From positions 1-6,019 of the forward strand of contig JAHRHW010000284.1 in NCBI GenBank assembly GCA_019100305.1: 6,019 bases of DNA, given 5' to 3'. The notes beneath the pieces are model-generated. The model was not told the DNA's origin. It did not search any database and saw only the letters and a program-made list of their open reading frames with translations. The translations under genes and the position numbers were made by a program. This document shows, one piece after another, positions 1 through 6,019 of the stretch. The stretch is from Candidatus Thiodiazotropha taylori (GTDB lineage: Bacteria; Pseudomonadota; Gammaproteobacteria; Chromatiales; Chromatiaceae). Each line of letters starts with the position of its first letter. Within the stretch, counting starts at the first letter, position 1.

Positions 1-207
1 GTCGTGTAGTCATTCTACATGAGCGAATGATAACGCCGCTGGGCGCAACAGGGCGTATTGGATTCGTGTTAACAGGCCCTAGTCTTGCCTGCTGATTTGT
101 GCCGCCTGCCAGGTTCCGCATGATGGATAGCAGCGGATAATAACAGGTTGGTAGAATGCCGCTGCCGGTGTAACCTGAGCACGGTGCGAAAAGAATAATT
201 CAGATTG
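1..207. other. Leader region upstream of glnE, no recognised gene
   Basis: No recognisable gene lies here. On the + strand a frame is open from the window edge (base 3) to a TGA at 93-95, giving 30 codons; I do not recognise the peptide and it could be the tail of a gene outside the window or chance. The region holds two alternative hairpins at 5-30, and a dyad CAGGC (73-77) / GCCTG (87-91) that could belong to a terminator of an upstream gene, although only a short T-rich stretch follows. GATAAT at 136-141 resembles a -10 box, but no good -35 box sits at the right distance, so any promoter call would be weak. An in-frame TAA at 196-198 limits how far glnE can extend upstream. Confidence 0.5.
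5..30. repeat. Two overlapping, mutually exclusive short inverted repeats
   Basis: TGTAG (5-9) and CTACA (15-19) form a perfect 5-bp stem around the loop TCATT. TCATTC (10-15) and GAATGA (25-30) form a perfect 6-bp stem around a 9-base loop. The two share bases 10-15, so only one can form at a time. They could be part of an RNA element, an operator or a terminator whose 5' part lies outside the window, or chance. The pairing is directly visible; the function is not known. Confidence 0.4.
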
Positions 208-3102
208 ATGAGAAAAGGCGTGGAGCTAGACCAAGAGCACGAACAACAGTGGCAGCAGTGGTGTGAGAAACTGGCTGATGCGGAACTGAGTCCACCGGAG
301 GACCGGCTGTTTATCAACCAATTGAAGCGGGTCTGGGAGGGCAGTGATTTTGTCGTCCAGGTGGCCAACCGTTTTCCGGAACTGTTGCCGGAACTGCACC
401 AGCAGGGCCTGCTGGGAGGCCGTTTTGAGGCGGGTGAAATGGCCTCCCGTCTGGCTGGCCATCTCAGTGGAATCAGCGATGAGCAGGCGCTGGGCAGGCA
501 ACTTCGCCAATTCCGCCGTCAGCAGATGGTGCGCATCATCTGGCGTGACCTGACCGGCCTGGCTGAGCTGGCTGAGACCCTGGAGGATCTCTCCGCACTG
601 GCGGATGCCTCGATTGAGCTGGCCCTGCAGCACCTCTATGAGTGGTGTTGCAACGAGATGGGGGTGCCGAGAAACGAACAGGGGGAGGCTCAGCCCCTGG
701 TGGTGTTGGGGATGGGTAAGCTGGGTGCCCGGGAGCTCAACCTATCCTCCGATATCGATCTGATCTTCGCCTATCCCGAGTCAGGCCAGGCCGATGGTGC
801 ACGACGCCTTACCAATGAACAGTTTTTCATCCGTCTCTGCCAGAAGCTGGTGCAGGCGCTGGATAACCATACGGCCGATGGCTTCGTCTTCCGGGTGGAT
901 ACCCGCTTGCGTCCCTTTGGCACGGTTGGCCCACTGGCGATGAGCTTCTCCGCGATGGAGAGCTACTACGGCTCCCAGGCCCGTGAGTGGGAGCGCTATG
1001 CCATGATCAAGGCCAGAGTGGTTGCCGGTGATGTGGCTTCGGGCGATGAACTGATGGCGATGCTCAGGCCTTTTGTCTACCGCCGTTACCTCGATTTCAG
1101 CGCCATCGAGTCACTCCGGGAGATGAAGCAGCTGATCAGCAGCGAACTGCATAAGAAAGGCATGGAGGCCAACATCAAGCTTGGACCTGGCGGAATCCGT
1201 GAAATCGAGTTCATCGGGCAGGCTTTTCAGTTGATTCGAGGTGGGCGGGATAAAGATCTGCAGATCCGTCCCATACTCTCTGTGTTGAAACTGCTGCAGG
1301 AACGCAAGCTGCTGCCGGAGTATGCGGTACGGGAACTGACCGAAGCCTACGAGTTTCTGCGCCTGGTGGAGAACCGGATTCAAGCCTGGCAGGACAAGCA
1401 GACCCATCTCTTGCCATCGGACGAGATGTTGAGATTGCGTCTGTCCCGATCCATGGGGTTTGACGACTGGCCGGTTTTCTCAGAGGTGCTGGAGCAGCAT
1501 CGCAAACGGGTACAGGGCCATTTCGATATGGTTTTCGCTGCTCCGCAGGCTGAAGCGGATCAGGAGAATCAGCCATTTGCTGCGGTATGGAACGATATGT
1601 TGGATGAGGAGCAGGCTGAATCGTTGCTCCATCGATATGGCTTCGGTAAGCCGGATCAGGCGCTACATCTGTTGAATCATCTGCGCAACAGCCACGCCTG
1701 CCGTCAGTTGAGCAGCAAGGGCCGGGAGCGTCTCGATCAGTTGATGCCGCTGTTGTTGCAGGCGGTCGGACAGTCCGAGAGTGCCGATGTCACCCTGCCC
1801 AGAGTGCTCAATCTGCTGGAGGCGGTTGCCCGCCGAACCGCCTATATCGCCCTGTTGATTGAAAATCCGATGGTGCTCTCCCAGCTGGTCAAGCTGGCCG
1901 GTGTCAGCCCCTGGGTGGCGAGCATGCTGACCCTTCATCCGATCCTGATGGATGAGTTACTCGATCCACGCCGGCTCTATTCACCCCTCAAGCGGGAGGC
2001 GCTCAGCGAAGAGCTGGCCGAACAGATATCCCGTATCGATGCGGATGACCTGGAGAGCCAGATGGAGCGGTTACGCCAGTTTGCCCAGAGTAACCGCCTG
2101 AGAGTGGCAGCGGCGGACATCGCCGATCAGATCCCGTTGATGGTGGTCAGTGACTATCTCACCTGGATCGCTGAAAGCATCATCGAGCAGGTGATCCAGC
2201 TGACTTACCGGGAGATGGTACGGCGGCATGGAGAACCGCCAGGGATCGAGCCGGGAGAGACCGGCTTCGCAGTGGTCGGCTACGGTAAGCTGGGTGGTAT
2301 CGAATTGGGCTTCGGCTCTGACCTGGATATGGTGTTTCTGCATGGCTGTGCCGATCGGAACGCCTATACCAAAGGCAGGAAACCGGTCTCAGTGGACGTT
2401 TTCTATGCCCGCATGGCGCAGCGGTTCATCCATATCATGACTACCCGAACCCCGTCGGGGATACTCTACGAAGTGGATATGCGTCTGCGGCCGAACGGCA
2501 ACTCCGGCATGATGGTGGCCTCCCTGGAGACCTTCGAGACTTATCAGAAGAACAGCGCCTGGACCTGGGAACACCAGGCTCTGGTGCGGGCCAGGGTGGT
2601 GGCCGGGGATGCCAGGCTGGCTGGGCGTTTCGATGAGATACGGCGCAGTATCATCGGTTCCGAGCGGGAGCCGGATAAGTTGCGTGGTGAGGTTGTCGAG
2701 ATGCGGGAGAAGATGCGTTCCGCGCTGGATAAGAGTAACCAGGAGCTGTTTGACCTGAAGCAGGGTCGGGGCGGTATCGTCGATATTGAATTTATGGTTC
2801 AATACACGGTCCTTCGGTGGGCGCATCACCACCCAGAACTGTTGGTCTGGACGGATAACATTCGCCTGCTGGAGACGCTTTCCAGACTGGGATTGCTCGA
2901 CAATCATGCCGCAGATCGCATGATGGGGATCTACAAGGTGTTGCGGGCGGTCTACCATCGCAGTGCGCTACAGGATCAGCCGGCGCTGGTGGAGAGTGAG
3001 AAGCTTGCCGAAGAGCGGGCACTGGTGCAGGATCTCTGGTCCTGTCTGATGCACAATGAAGAGTTGAACGAGAGAAGTTTTCATGATGTCGACAATGGCT
3101 GA
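208..3102 (+). CDS. glnE: Bifunctional glutamine synthetase adenylyltransferase / adenylyl-removing enzyme
   Basis: This cytoplasmic enzyme attaches AMP to a tyrosine of glutamine synthetase to lower its activity, and removes it by phosphorolysis, in response to PII protein and glutamine. The two homologous nucleotidyltransferase halves are both visible. The N-terminal deadenylase half has GMGKLGARELNLSSDIDL at about residues 168-185, with metal-binding Asp182 and Asp184. The C-terminal adenylylating half has GYGKLGGIELGFGSDLD at about 691-707, with Asp705 and Asp707. Each half is followed by its helical-domain signature: GPGGIREIEF at 326-335 and GRGGIVDIEF at 853-862. The length of 964 residues fits the family (E. 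coli about 946), and no frameshift is seen. ATG 208 is chosen as start; TTG at 205 and GTG at 220 are also in frame, with a stop at 196-198, and no strong Shine-Dalgarno separates them. The 3' end overlaps ilvE by 20 bases, suggesting co-transcription. Confidence 0.97.
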   Translation: MRKGVELDQEHEQQWQQWCEKLADAELSPPEDRLFINQLKRVWEGSDFVVQVANRFPELLPELHQQGLLGGRFEAGEMASRLAGHLSGISDEQALGRQLRQFRRQQMVRIIWRDLTGLAELAETLEDLSALADASIELALQHLYEWCCNEMGVPRNEQGEAQPLVVLGMGKLGARELNLSSDIDLIFAYPESGQADGARRLTNEQFFIRLCQKLVQALDNHTADGFVFRVDTRLRPFGTVGPLAMSFSAMESYYGSQAREWERYAMIKARVVAGDVASGDELMAMLRPFVYRRYLDFSAIESLREMKQLISSELHKKGMEANIKLGPGGIREIEFIGQAFQLIRGGRDKDLQIRPILSVLKLLQERKLLPEYAVRELTEAYEFLRLVENRIQAWQDKQTHLLPSDEMLRLRLSRSMGFDDWPVFSEVLEQHRKRVQGHFDMVFAAPQAEADQENQPFAAVWNDMLDEEQAESLLHRYGFGKPDQALHLLNHLRNSHACRQLSSKGRERLDQLMPLLLQAVGQSESADVTLPRVLNLLEAVARRTAYIALLIENPMVLSQLVKLAGVSPWVASMLTLHPILMDELLDPRRLYSPLKREALSEELAEQISRIDADDLESQMERLRQFAQSNRLRVAAADIADQIPLMVVSDYLTWIAESIIEQVIQLTYREMVRRHGEPPGIEPGETGFAVVGYGKLGGIELGFGSDLDMVFLHGCADRNAYTKGRKPVSVDVFYARMAQRFIHIMTTRTPSGILYEVDMRLRPNGNSGMMVASLETFETYQKNSAWTWEHQALVRARVVAGDARLAGRFDEIRRSIIGSEREPDKLRGEVVEMREKMRSALDKSNQELFDLKQGRGGIVDIEFMVQYTVLRWAHHHPELLVWTDNIRLLETLSRLGLLDNHAADRMMGIYKVLRAVYHRSALQDQPALVESEKLAEERALVQDLWSCLMHNEELNERSFHDVDNG

Positions 3103-4009
3103 CCGTGACGGTGTCATCTGGCTGGATGGCAAAATGGTTCCCTGGCGCGAGGCGAAAACCCATGTCCTGACCCACACGCTGCACTATGGGATGGGAGTAT
3201 TTGAAGGGGTGCGCGCCTACCATGCCGAGAAGGGTACGGCGATTTTCCGTCTGCAGGAACATACCGACCGTCTGTTTCGTTCCGCCCATATCCTGAATAT
3301 GACCATTCCCTTCGATCGCGAGACATTCAATGAGGCCCAGCGGGCGGTGGTGCGGGAGAACAATCTCGACTCGGCCTATATCCGGCCAATGTGCTTTTAT
3401 GGCTCCGAGGGCATGGGACTACGGGCGGACAATCTGAAAGTCCACTGCATGGTTGCCGCCTGGGAGTGGGGCGCCTATCTGGGTGCAGAAAACATGGAGA
3501 AGGGTATCCGTATCCGGGTCTCTTCATTTACCCGACACCATGTCAATATCACCATGTGCCGGGCAAAGGCCAATGGAAACTACATGAACTCCATGATGGC
3601 CCTGCAGGAAGCGCTGCATGACGGCTATGACGAGGCTCTGCTGCTCGACGCGGAAGGCTATGTCATGGAGGGTTCGGGAGAGAACATCTTTATCGTTCGC
3701 GATGGGGTGATCTATACCCCGGATCTGACTTCGGCGCTGGACGGGATAACCCGCAAGACAGTGATCGAGCTGGCCGAAGAGCTGAATTACAAAGTGGTTG
3801 AGAAGCGCATTACCCGGGATGAGGTCTATATTGCTGACGAGGCCTTTTTCACCGGTACCGCGGCGGAAGTGACGCCGATCCGCGAGGTCGACAACCGGGC
3901 CATCGGTGCGGGTGGTCGGGGGCCGATCACCGGTGAGCTGCAAAAGCGCTATTTCGACCTGGTACATGGTCGCTTGGCATCCCATCCGGAATGGTTGGAC
4001 TATGTCTGA
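3083..4009 (+). CDS. ilvE: Branched-chain amino acid aminotransferase (class IV, PLP-dependent)
   Basis: It catalyses the last step of leucine, isoleucine and valine synthesis, and the first step of their breakdown, by moving an amino group between glutamate and the branched-chain 2-oxo acids. It is a cytoplasmic fold-type IV PLP enzyme. Family signatures seen are HYGMGVFEGVRAY (34-46), Arg63 in EHTDRLFRSA, the PLP-binding Lys162 in CRAKANGNYMNS, Glu196 in YVMEGSGENIF, GITRKTVIEL (221-230) and FFTGTAAEVTPI (255-266). The length of 308 residues matches E. coli IlvE (309). Three in-frame ATGs lie close together (3083, 3086, 3095); the purine-rich AGAGAAG at 3071-3077 is well placed for the first two. 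The start lies inside the end of glnE, so translation may be coupled. Class IV also contains D-amino acid transaminase and aminodeoxychorismate lyase, but the motif set and length fit IlvE best. Confidence 0.96.
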   Translation: MMSTMADRDGVIWLDGKMVPWREAKTHVLTHTLHYGMGVFEGVRAYHAEKGTAIFRLQEHTDRLFRSAHILNMTIPFDRETFNEAQRAVVRENNLDSAYIRPMCFYGSEGMGLRADNLKVHCMVAAWEWGAYLGAENMEKGIRIRVSSFTRHHVNITMCRAKANGNYMNSMMALQEALHDGYDEALLLDAEGYVMEGSGENIFIVRDGVIYTPDLTSALDGITRKTVIELAEELNYKVVEKRITRDEVYIADEAFFTGTAAEVTPIREVDNRAIGAGGRGPITGELQKRYFDLVHGRLASHPEWLDYV

Positions 4010-4020
4010 TCAACAGCTCA

Positions 4021-4026
4021 GAGGAG
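4021..4026 (+). promoter_or_regulatory. Shine-Dalgarno site that decides the start of the CHCC zinc-finger gene
   Basis: GAGGAG lies 8 bases before ATG 4035. Longer in-frame versions could start at 4002, overlapping the ilvE stop as ATGTCTGA, or at 3906 inside ilvE, but neither has a comparable ribosome site. This supports the 62-residue product. Confidence 0.75.
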
Positions 4027-4034
4027 AATCGTAT

Positions 4035-4223
4035 ATGACTCAGGCAGAAACACAATCCACCCAGCAGGAGATACACAAGGTCACCCGTAAGGACCTGCCG
4101 CTCTGCTGTCCTCGCCCGGGTGAAACCCTGGCGGCACTCCACCCGCGGGTCTATCTGCCGATCGAAAAGACCGGCAGCGCCACCTGTCCCTATTGCGGCG
4201 CCAGGTATCAACTGACCGAATAA
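4035..4223 (+). CDS. Small CHCC-type zinc-finger domain protein
   Basis: The product is 62 residues long. It matches the CHCC zinc-finger family, related to the zinc-binding end of the mitochondrial complex I subunit NDUFS6. The probable ligands are Cys25 in LPLCCP, His36 in LHPRVYLPIEK, and Cys51 and Cys54 in CPYCGARY. Cys24, next to the first ligand, is an additional cysteine. The first 20 or so residues are polar and probably flexible (rich in Gln, Thr and Glu). No signal peptide or membrane segment is seen, so a cytoplasmic location is likely. It follows ilvE by 25 bases, probably in the same transcript; I recall such genes as common neighbours of ilvE and lipopolysaccharide genes in gammaproteobacteria. 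The molecular role is not known; a zinc-dependent structural or assembly function is only inference. Confidence 0.9.
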   Translation: MTQAETQSTQQEIHKVTRKDLPLCCPRPGETLAALHPRVYLPIEKTGSATCPYCGARYQLTE

Positions 4224-4236
4224 CTGGGCCTGTTAA

Positions 4237-4256
4237 CCCGGCAACTCAGTGCCGGG
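4237..4256 (+). terminator. GC-rich hairpin after the zinc-finger gene, possible terminator
   Basis: CCCGGCA (4237-4243) and TGCCGGG (4250-4256) make a perfect 7-bp stem with the 6-base loop ACTCAG, starting 13 bases after the stop codon. The position suits the end of the glnE-ilvE-zinc finger transcript. There is no run of T after the stem (CTGATCACG follows), so it is not a classical intrinsic terminator. It may act with Rho, protect the 3' end of the mRNA, or terminate poorly. Confidence 0.45.
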
Positions 4257-4459
4257 CTGATCACGCCTGACAACCAGCAACCTCACGCAGCTCGTATCAA
4301 CACCAGCAGGGCGATCCCCTGTGGCTTCATCAATACTCAACCGGAAAGGGCTGTTCTGGTTAACCAATTCCCCAACCAACCACCAATCTACAGATTTCCA
4401 GGCTACTGGACGATAGAGTCAGAGAGGATTGATCTACTTGGGGTTCATAGGATGTGTAT

Positions 4460-4546
4460 ATGTCTCAGGTCAATGTCGATAGCCGAACAAAATGGCACCA
4501 TCTTTGGTCATGGAGGACCGATACGCTCGGTCTGGATGGGTTGTGA
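4460..4546 (+). CDS. Possible 28-codon small ORF directly before the response regulator
   Basis: An ATG at 4460 opens 28 codons that end in TGA at 4544-4546, immediately before the ATG at 4547 and in the same frame. AGGA at 4449-4452 lies 7 bases before the start, which is an acceptable ribosome site. The peptide begins MSQVNVDSRTKWHH, has three tryptophans (residues 12, 16, 18) and three histidines or arginines near them, and shows no signal peptide. I do not recognise it. It could be a leader peptide whose translation feeds ribosomes to the next gene, or the remains of a longer N-terminus cut off by a stop, but chance is the simplest explanation for an ORF this short. Confidence 0.25.
   Translation: MSQVNVDSRTKWHHLWSWRTDTLGLDGL
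4493..4508 (+). promoter_or_regulatory. Sigma-54-like promoter element (near-match)
   Basis: TGGCACCATCTTTGGT resembles the sigma-54 consensus TGGCAC, five bases, TTGCW. The -24 half is perfect and the spacing is exact, with GG pairs at 4494-4495 and 4506-4507. The -12 half has GG where GC is expected, and that C is usually strongly conserved. If used, transcription would begin near 4519, about 28 bases before the ATG at 4547. No enhancer-binding protein site was recognised upstream. This is a candidate only. Confidence 0.22.
4516..4532 (+). repeat. Hairpin between a GGAGG motif and the response regulator start
   Basis: GACCGA (4516-4521) and TCGGTC (4527-4532) form a perfect 6-bp stem with loop TACGC, extendable by a G-T pair (4515/4533). 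A strong Shine-Dalgarno-like GGAGG (4512-4516) lies at its foot, but the next ATG is 30 bases away. Folding would bring that motif closer to ATG 4547. Whether it affects translation is inference. Confidence 0.35.
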
Positions 4547-4993
4547 ATGACCGACTGGATTACGGTTATGAACGAAAATCATATTTTGCTGGTTGAAGAC
4601 AATCCCGATGATGAACTGCTGGCTTTACGTGCGTTTAAAAAGTCGAACATCAATCATCGGGTGGAAGTGGCTCGTGATGGCAGTGAAGCGGTGAATTACC
4701 TTTTCAGGATGGATGAGGCCCAGTCCCTGCCGAAAGTTGTACTACTGGATCTGCAGTTGCCGAAAATGAGCGGATTGGATGTTTTGAAAGCGATACGCAA
4801 ATATCCTCGCACCCAGTTGTTACCGGTGGTGATACTCACCTCATCCGACGAGCAGCGGGACATGATAGAGAGTTACCGGCTGGGTGCGAACAGCTTTATC
4901 AGAAAGCCGGTGGACTTCACCCAGTTCACTGATCTGATTCGTCAGTTGGTGGCCTATTGGATGACGATGAACCTGACACCGGGGAAGTGCTGA
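4547..4993 (+). CDS. Stand-alone response regulator receiver protein, Rcp1-like
   Basis: A single CheY-like receiver domain fills the whole 148 residues, with no output domain. It should accept a phosphoryl group from a sensor kinase or pass it on by protein contact. Visible active-site residues are acidic Glu17 and Asp18 in LLVEDNPDD, phospho-acceptor Asp68 in VVLLDLQLPKMSG, Thr98 in VVILTSS, and Lys120-Pro121 in FIRKPVDF. The insert before the acceptor strand (YLFRMDEAQSLPK) and the ending YWMTMN are typical of the Rcp1 branch, first known as the partner of cyanobacterial phytochrome. The start is uncertain: ATG 4547 has only a weak GGATGGG before it, while ATG 4568 gives MNENHILLVEDN, which is closer to the usual N-terminus. 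It stops 3 bases before the next gene, so the two are surely co-transcribed. No kinase gene is seen, so the signal is unknown. Confidence 0.93.
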   Translation: MTDWITVMNENHILLVEDNPDDELLALRAFKKSNINHRVEVARDGSEAVNYLFRMDEAQSLPKVVLLDLQLPKMSGLDVLKAIRKYPRTQLLPVVILTSSDEQRDMIESYRLGANSFIRKPVDFTQFTDLIRQLVAYWMTMNLTPGKC

Positions 4994-4996
4994 CGG

Positions 4997-6019
4997 ATGG
5001 ATAAGCCACCACTGCGTCTGTTGTTGGCCGAGGACTCGGAAGATGATGCGGTGTTACTGCTGCATTATCTGAGGAAAGATCAGTGGACGATTGAACACCA
5101 TGTTCGTGTGGACAGTCCGGAAACCCTGGCCAGTGCATTGACCGACCCATCCTGGGATCTGGTGATTACCGATCACAATATGCCCTCCTTCGACTCTGAA
5201 GAGGTGCTGAGGATGGTGAGCGAGGCGAATAGCGACATTCCGGTAATCATCGTCTCGGGCAGTATTGGTGAAGAGCTGGCGGTCTCGATGATGAAGTGTG
5301 GCGCTGCCGACTACATCATGAAGAGCAATCTGACCCGTCTGGGTGCCGCCATCGAACGGGAGTTGCAAGAGGCTAAATCCCGCGAGGCCAGGCGTCGCGC
5401 GGAAGACCGGTTGCAGCATATGGCCTTCCACGACTCTCTGACCAACCTCAAAAACAGGCATGAACTGGAGCAGGCGCTGCAGAAGGCCCTGGAAGAGTCG
5501 CGTCATGCGAACCAATCGCATGCCTTCATGTATCTGGATCTGGATCAGTTCAAAGTAGTCAATGATACCTGTGGACACATGGCCGGTGACGAGCTGTTGC
5601 GACAAGTCTCTGCGGTACTGAAAAAACGGGTGCGGGAGAGTGACCTGCTGGCCCGCCTTGGCGGCGATGAGTTTGGTGTACTGCTGCTCAACTGTCCCCT
5701 GGAGCGGGCAGAGCAGTTGGCCAACATTCTCAGGGAGACGGTGGAGGCGTTTCGGTTTATCTGGGAGGGGCGGCCATTCAGTACCAGTGTGAGCATCGGC
5801 CTGGTCGACATCACACCGATGACCAAGAGTGGTATCGAAGTGTTGAGTAATGCGGATATGGCCTGTTTTGCTGCTAAGAGCCGCGGCCGTAACCGGGTGC
5901 ATATCTACACCGCTGAAGATGATGAGCTGGCTCTGCGCCGGGATGAGATGCAGTGGGTCAGTCGTATCAACAGTGCGCTGAGCGAAGATCGTTTTCTGCT
6001 CTATCAGCAGCAGATCGTT
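4997..6019 (+). CDS. Response regulator with REC, GGDEF and (partial) EAL domains, cut by window end
   Basis: The reading frame is open to the window edge, giving 341 residues of a longer protein. The receiver domain (about 5-122) has Glu12-Asp13, phospho-acceptor Asp59 in LVITDHNMP, Ser87 in IIVSGSIGEE and Lys109 in YIMKSNL. A charged helix, probably coiled coil (about 118-144), leads to the GGDEF domain (about 145-305). This has DLDQFKVVND (181-190), GHMAGDE (193-199), an intact GGDEF at 222-226, SIGL at 266-269 and AKSRGRNRV at 293-301. An RxxD inhibitory site (Arg213 to Asp216) stands five residues before GGDEF. So c-di-GMP synthesis from two GTP, with product inhibition, is likely. The last 20 or so residues (RINSALSEDRFLLYQQQIV) are the typical entry to an EAL phosphodiesterase domain, whose catalytic residues are outside the window. 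GGGGAAG at 4981-4987 is its ribosome site. Confidence 0.95.
   Translation, partial: MDKPPLRLLLAEDSEDDAVLLLHYLRKDQWTIEHHVRVDSPETLASALTDPSWDLVITDHNMPSFDSEEVLRMVSEANSDIPVIIVSGSIGEELAVSMMKCGAADYIMKSNLTRLGAAIERELQEAKSREARRRAEDRLQHMAFHDSLTNLKNRHELEQALQKALEESRHANQSHAFMYLDLDQFKVVNDTCGHMAGDELLRQVSAVLKKRVRESDLLARLGGDEFGVLLLNCPLERAEQLANILRETVEAFRFIWEGRPFSTSVSIGLVDITPMTKSGIEVLSNADMACFAAKSRGRNRVHIYTAEDDELALRRDEMQWVSRINSALSEDRFLLYQQQIV

Larger units (their letters stand above)
4224..4546. other. Intergenic region between the zinc-finger gene and the response regulator pair
   Basis: This 323-base stretch has no recognised gene on either strand. It holds the terminator-like hairpin at 4237-4256; a dyad CAGGG (4307-4311) / CCCTG (4317-4321); the palindrome TGGTTAACCA (4357-4366), followed by a CCAA-rich stretch at 4370-4386; a dyad TCCAG (4397-4401) / CTGGA (4406-4410); a sigma-54-like element at 4493-4508; a hairpin at 4516-4532; and a possible 28-codon ORF at 4460-4546. 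A sigma-70 promoter is not clear: TTGATC at 4429-4434 could be a -35 box, but no good -10 follows at 16-18 bases. The promoter of the signalling genes is expected in this region. Confidence 0.6.

Overview
The window reads as ordinary chromosomal DNA of a gammaproteobacterium. Two things suggest this: a full-length two-domain GlnE of about 964 residues, and the order glnE, ilvE, small CHCC zinc-finger gene, which I associate with the pseudomonad/Chromatiales side of the Gammaproteobacteria. The codon use (many G/C third positions) and the c-di-GMP signalling gene fit a free-living or symbiotic environmental lineage. The genus cannot be fixed from the sequence alone. All recognised genes lie on the + strand.

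Bases 1-207 are a leader without a recognised gene. They hold two competing small hairpins at the very start, a further dyad, and weak promoter-like sequence. Bases 208-4223 form a tight block. glnE encodes the bifunctional adenylyltransferase/deadenylase of glutamine synthetase. ilvE, the branched-chain amino acid aminotransferase, overlaps the end of glnE by 20 bases. After a 25-base gap comes a 62-residue CHCC zinc-finger protein. A GC-rich hairpin follows its stop codon. The first two genes join control of nitrogen assimilation to glutamate-dependent transamination; the role of the zinc-finger protein is unknown.

Bases 4224-4546 are a 323-base intergenic stretch with several short inverted repeats, a near-match to a sigma-54 promoter and a possible 28-codon ORF. 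From 4547 a signalling pair begins: a stand-alone Rcp1-type response regulator and, 3 bases after its stop, a response regulator with REC, GGDEF and the start of an EAL domain, cut by the window end. The GGDEF active site and its inhibitory RxxD site are both intact, so c-di-GMP synthesis with product inhibition is likely. The EAL half cannot be judged here. No sensor kinase is inside the window.

I see no mobile element, CRISPR array, rRNA or tRNA. The coding genes belong to known families. The more open questions are in the intergenic DNA before the response regulator pair and before glnE.
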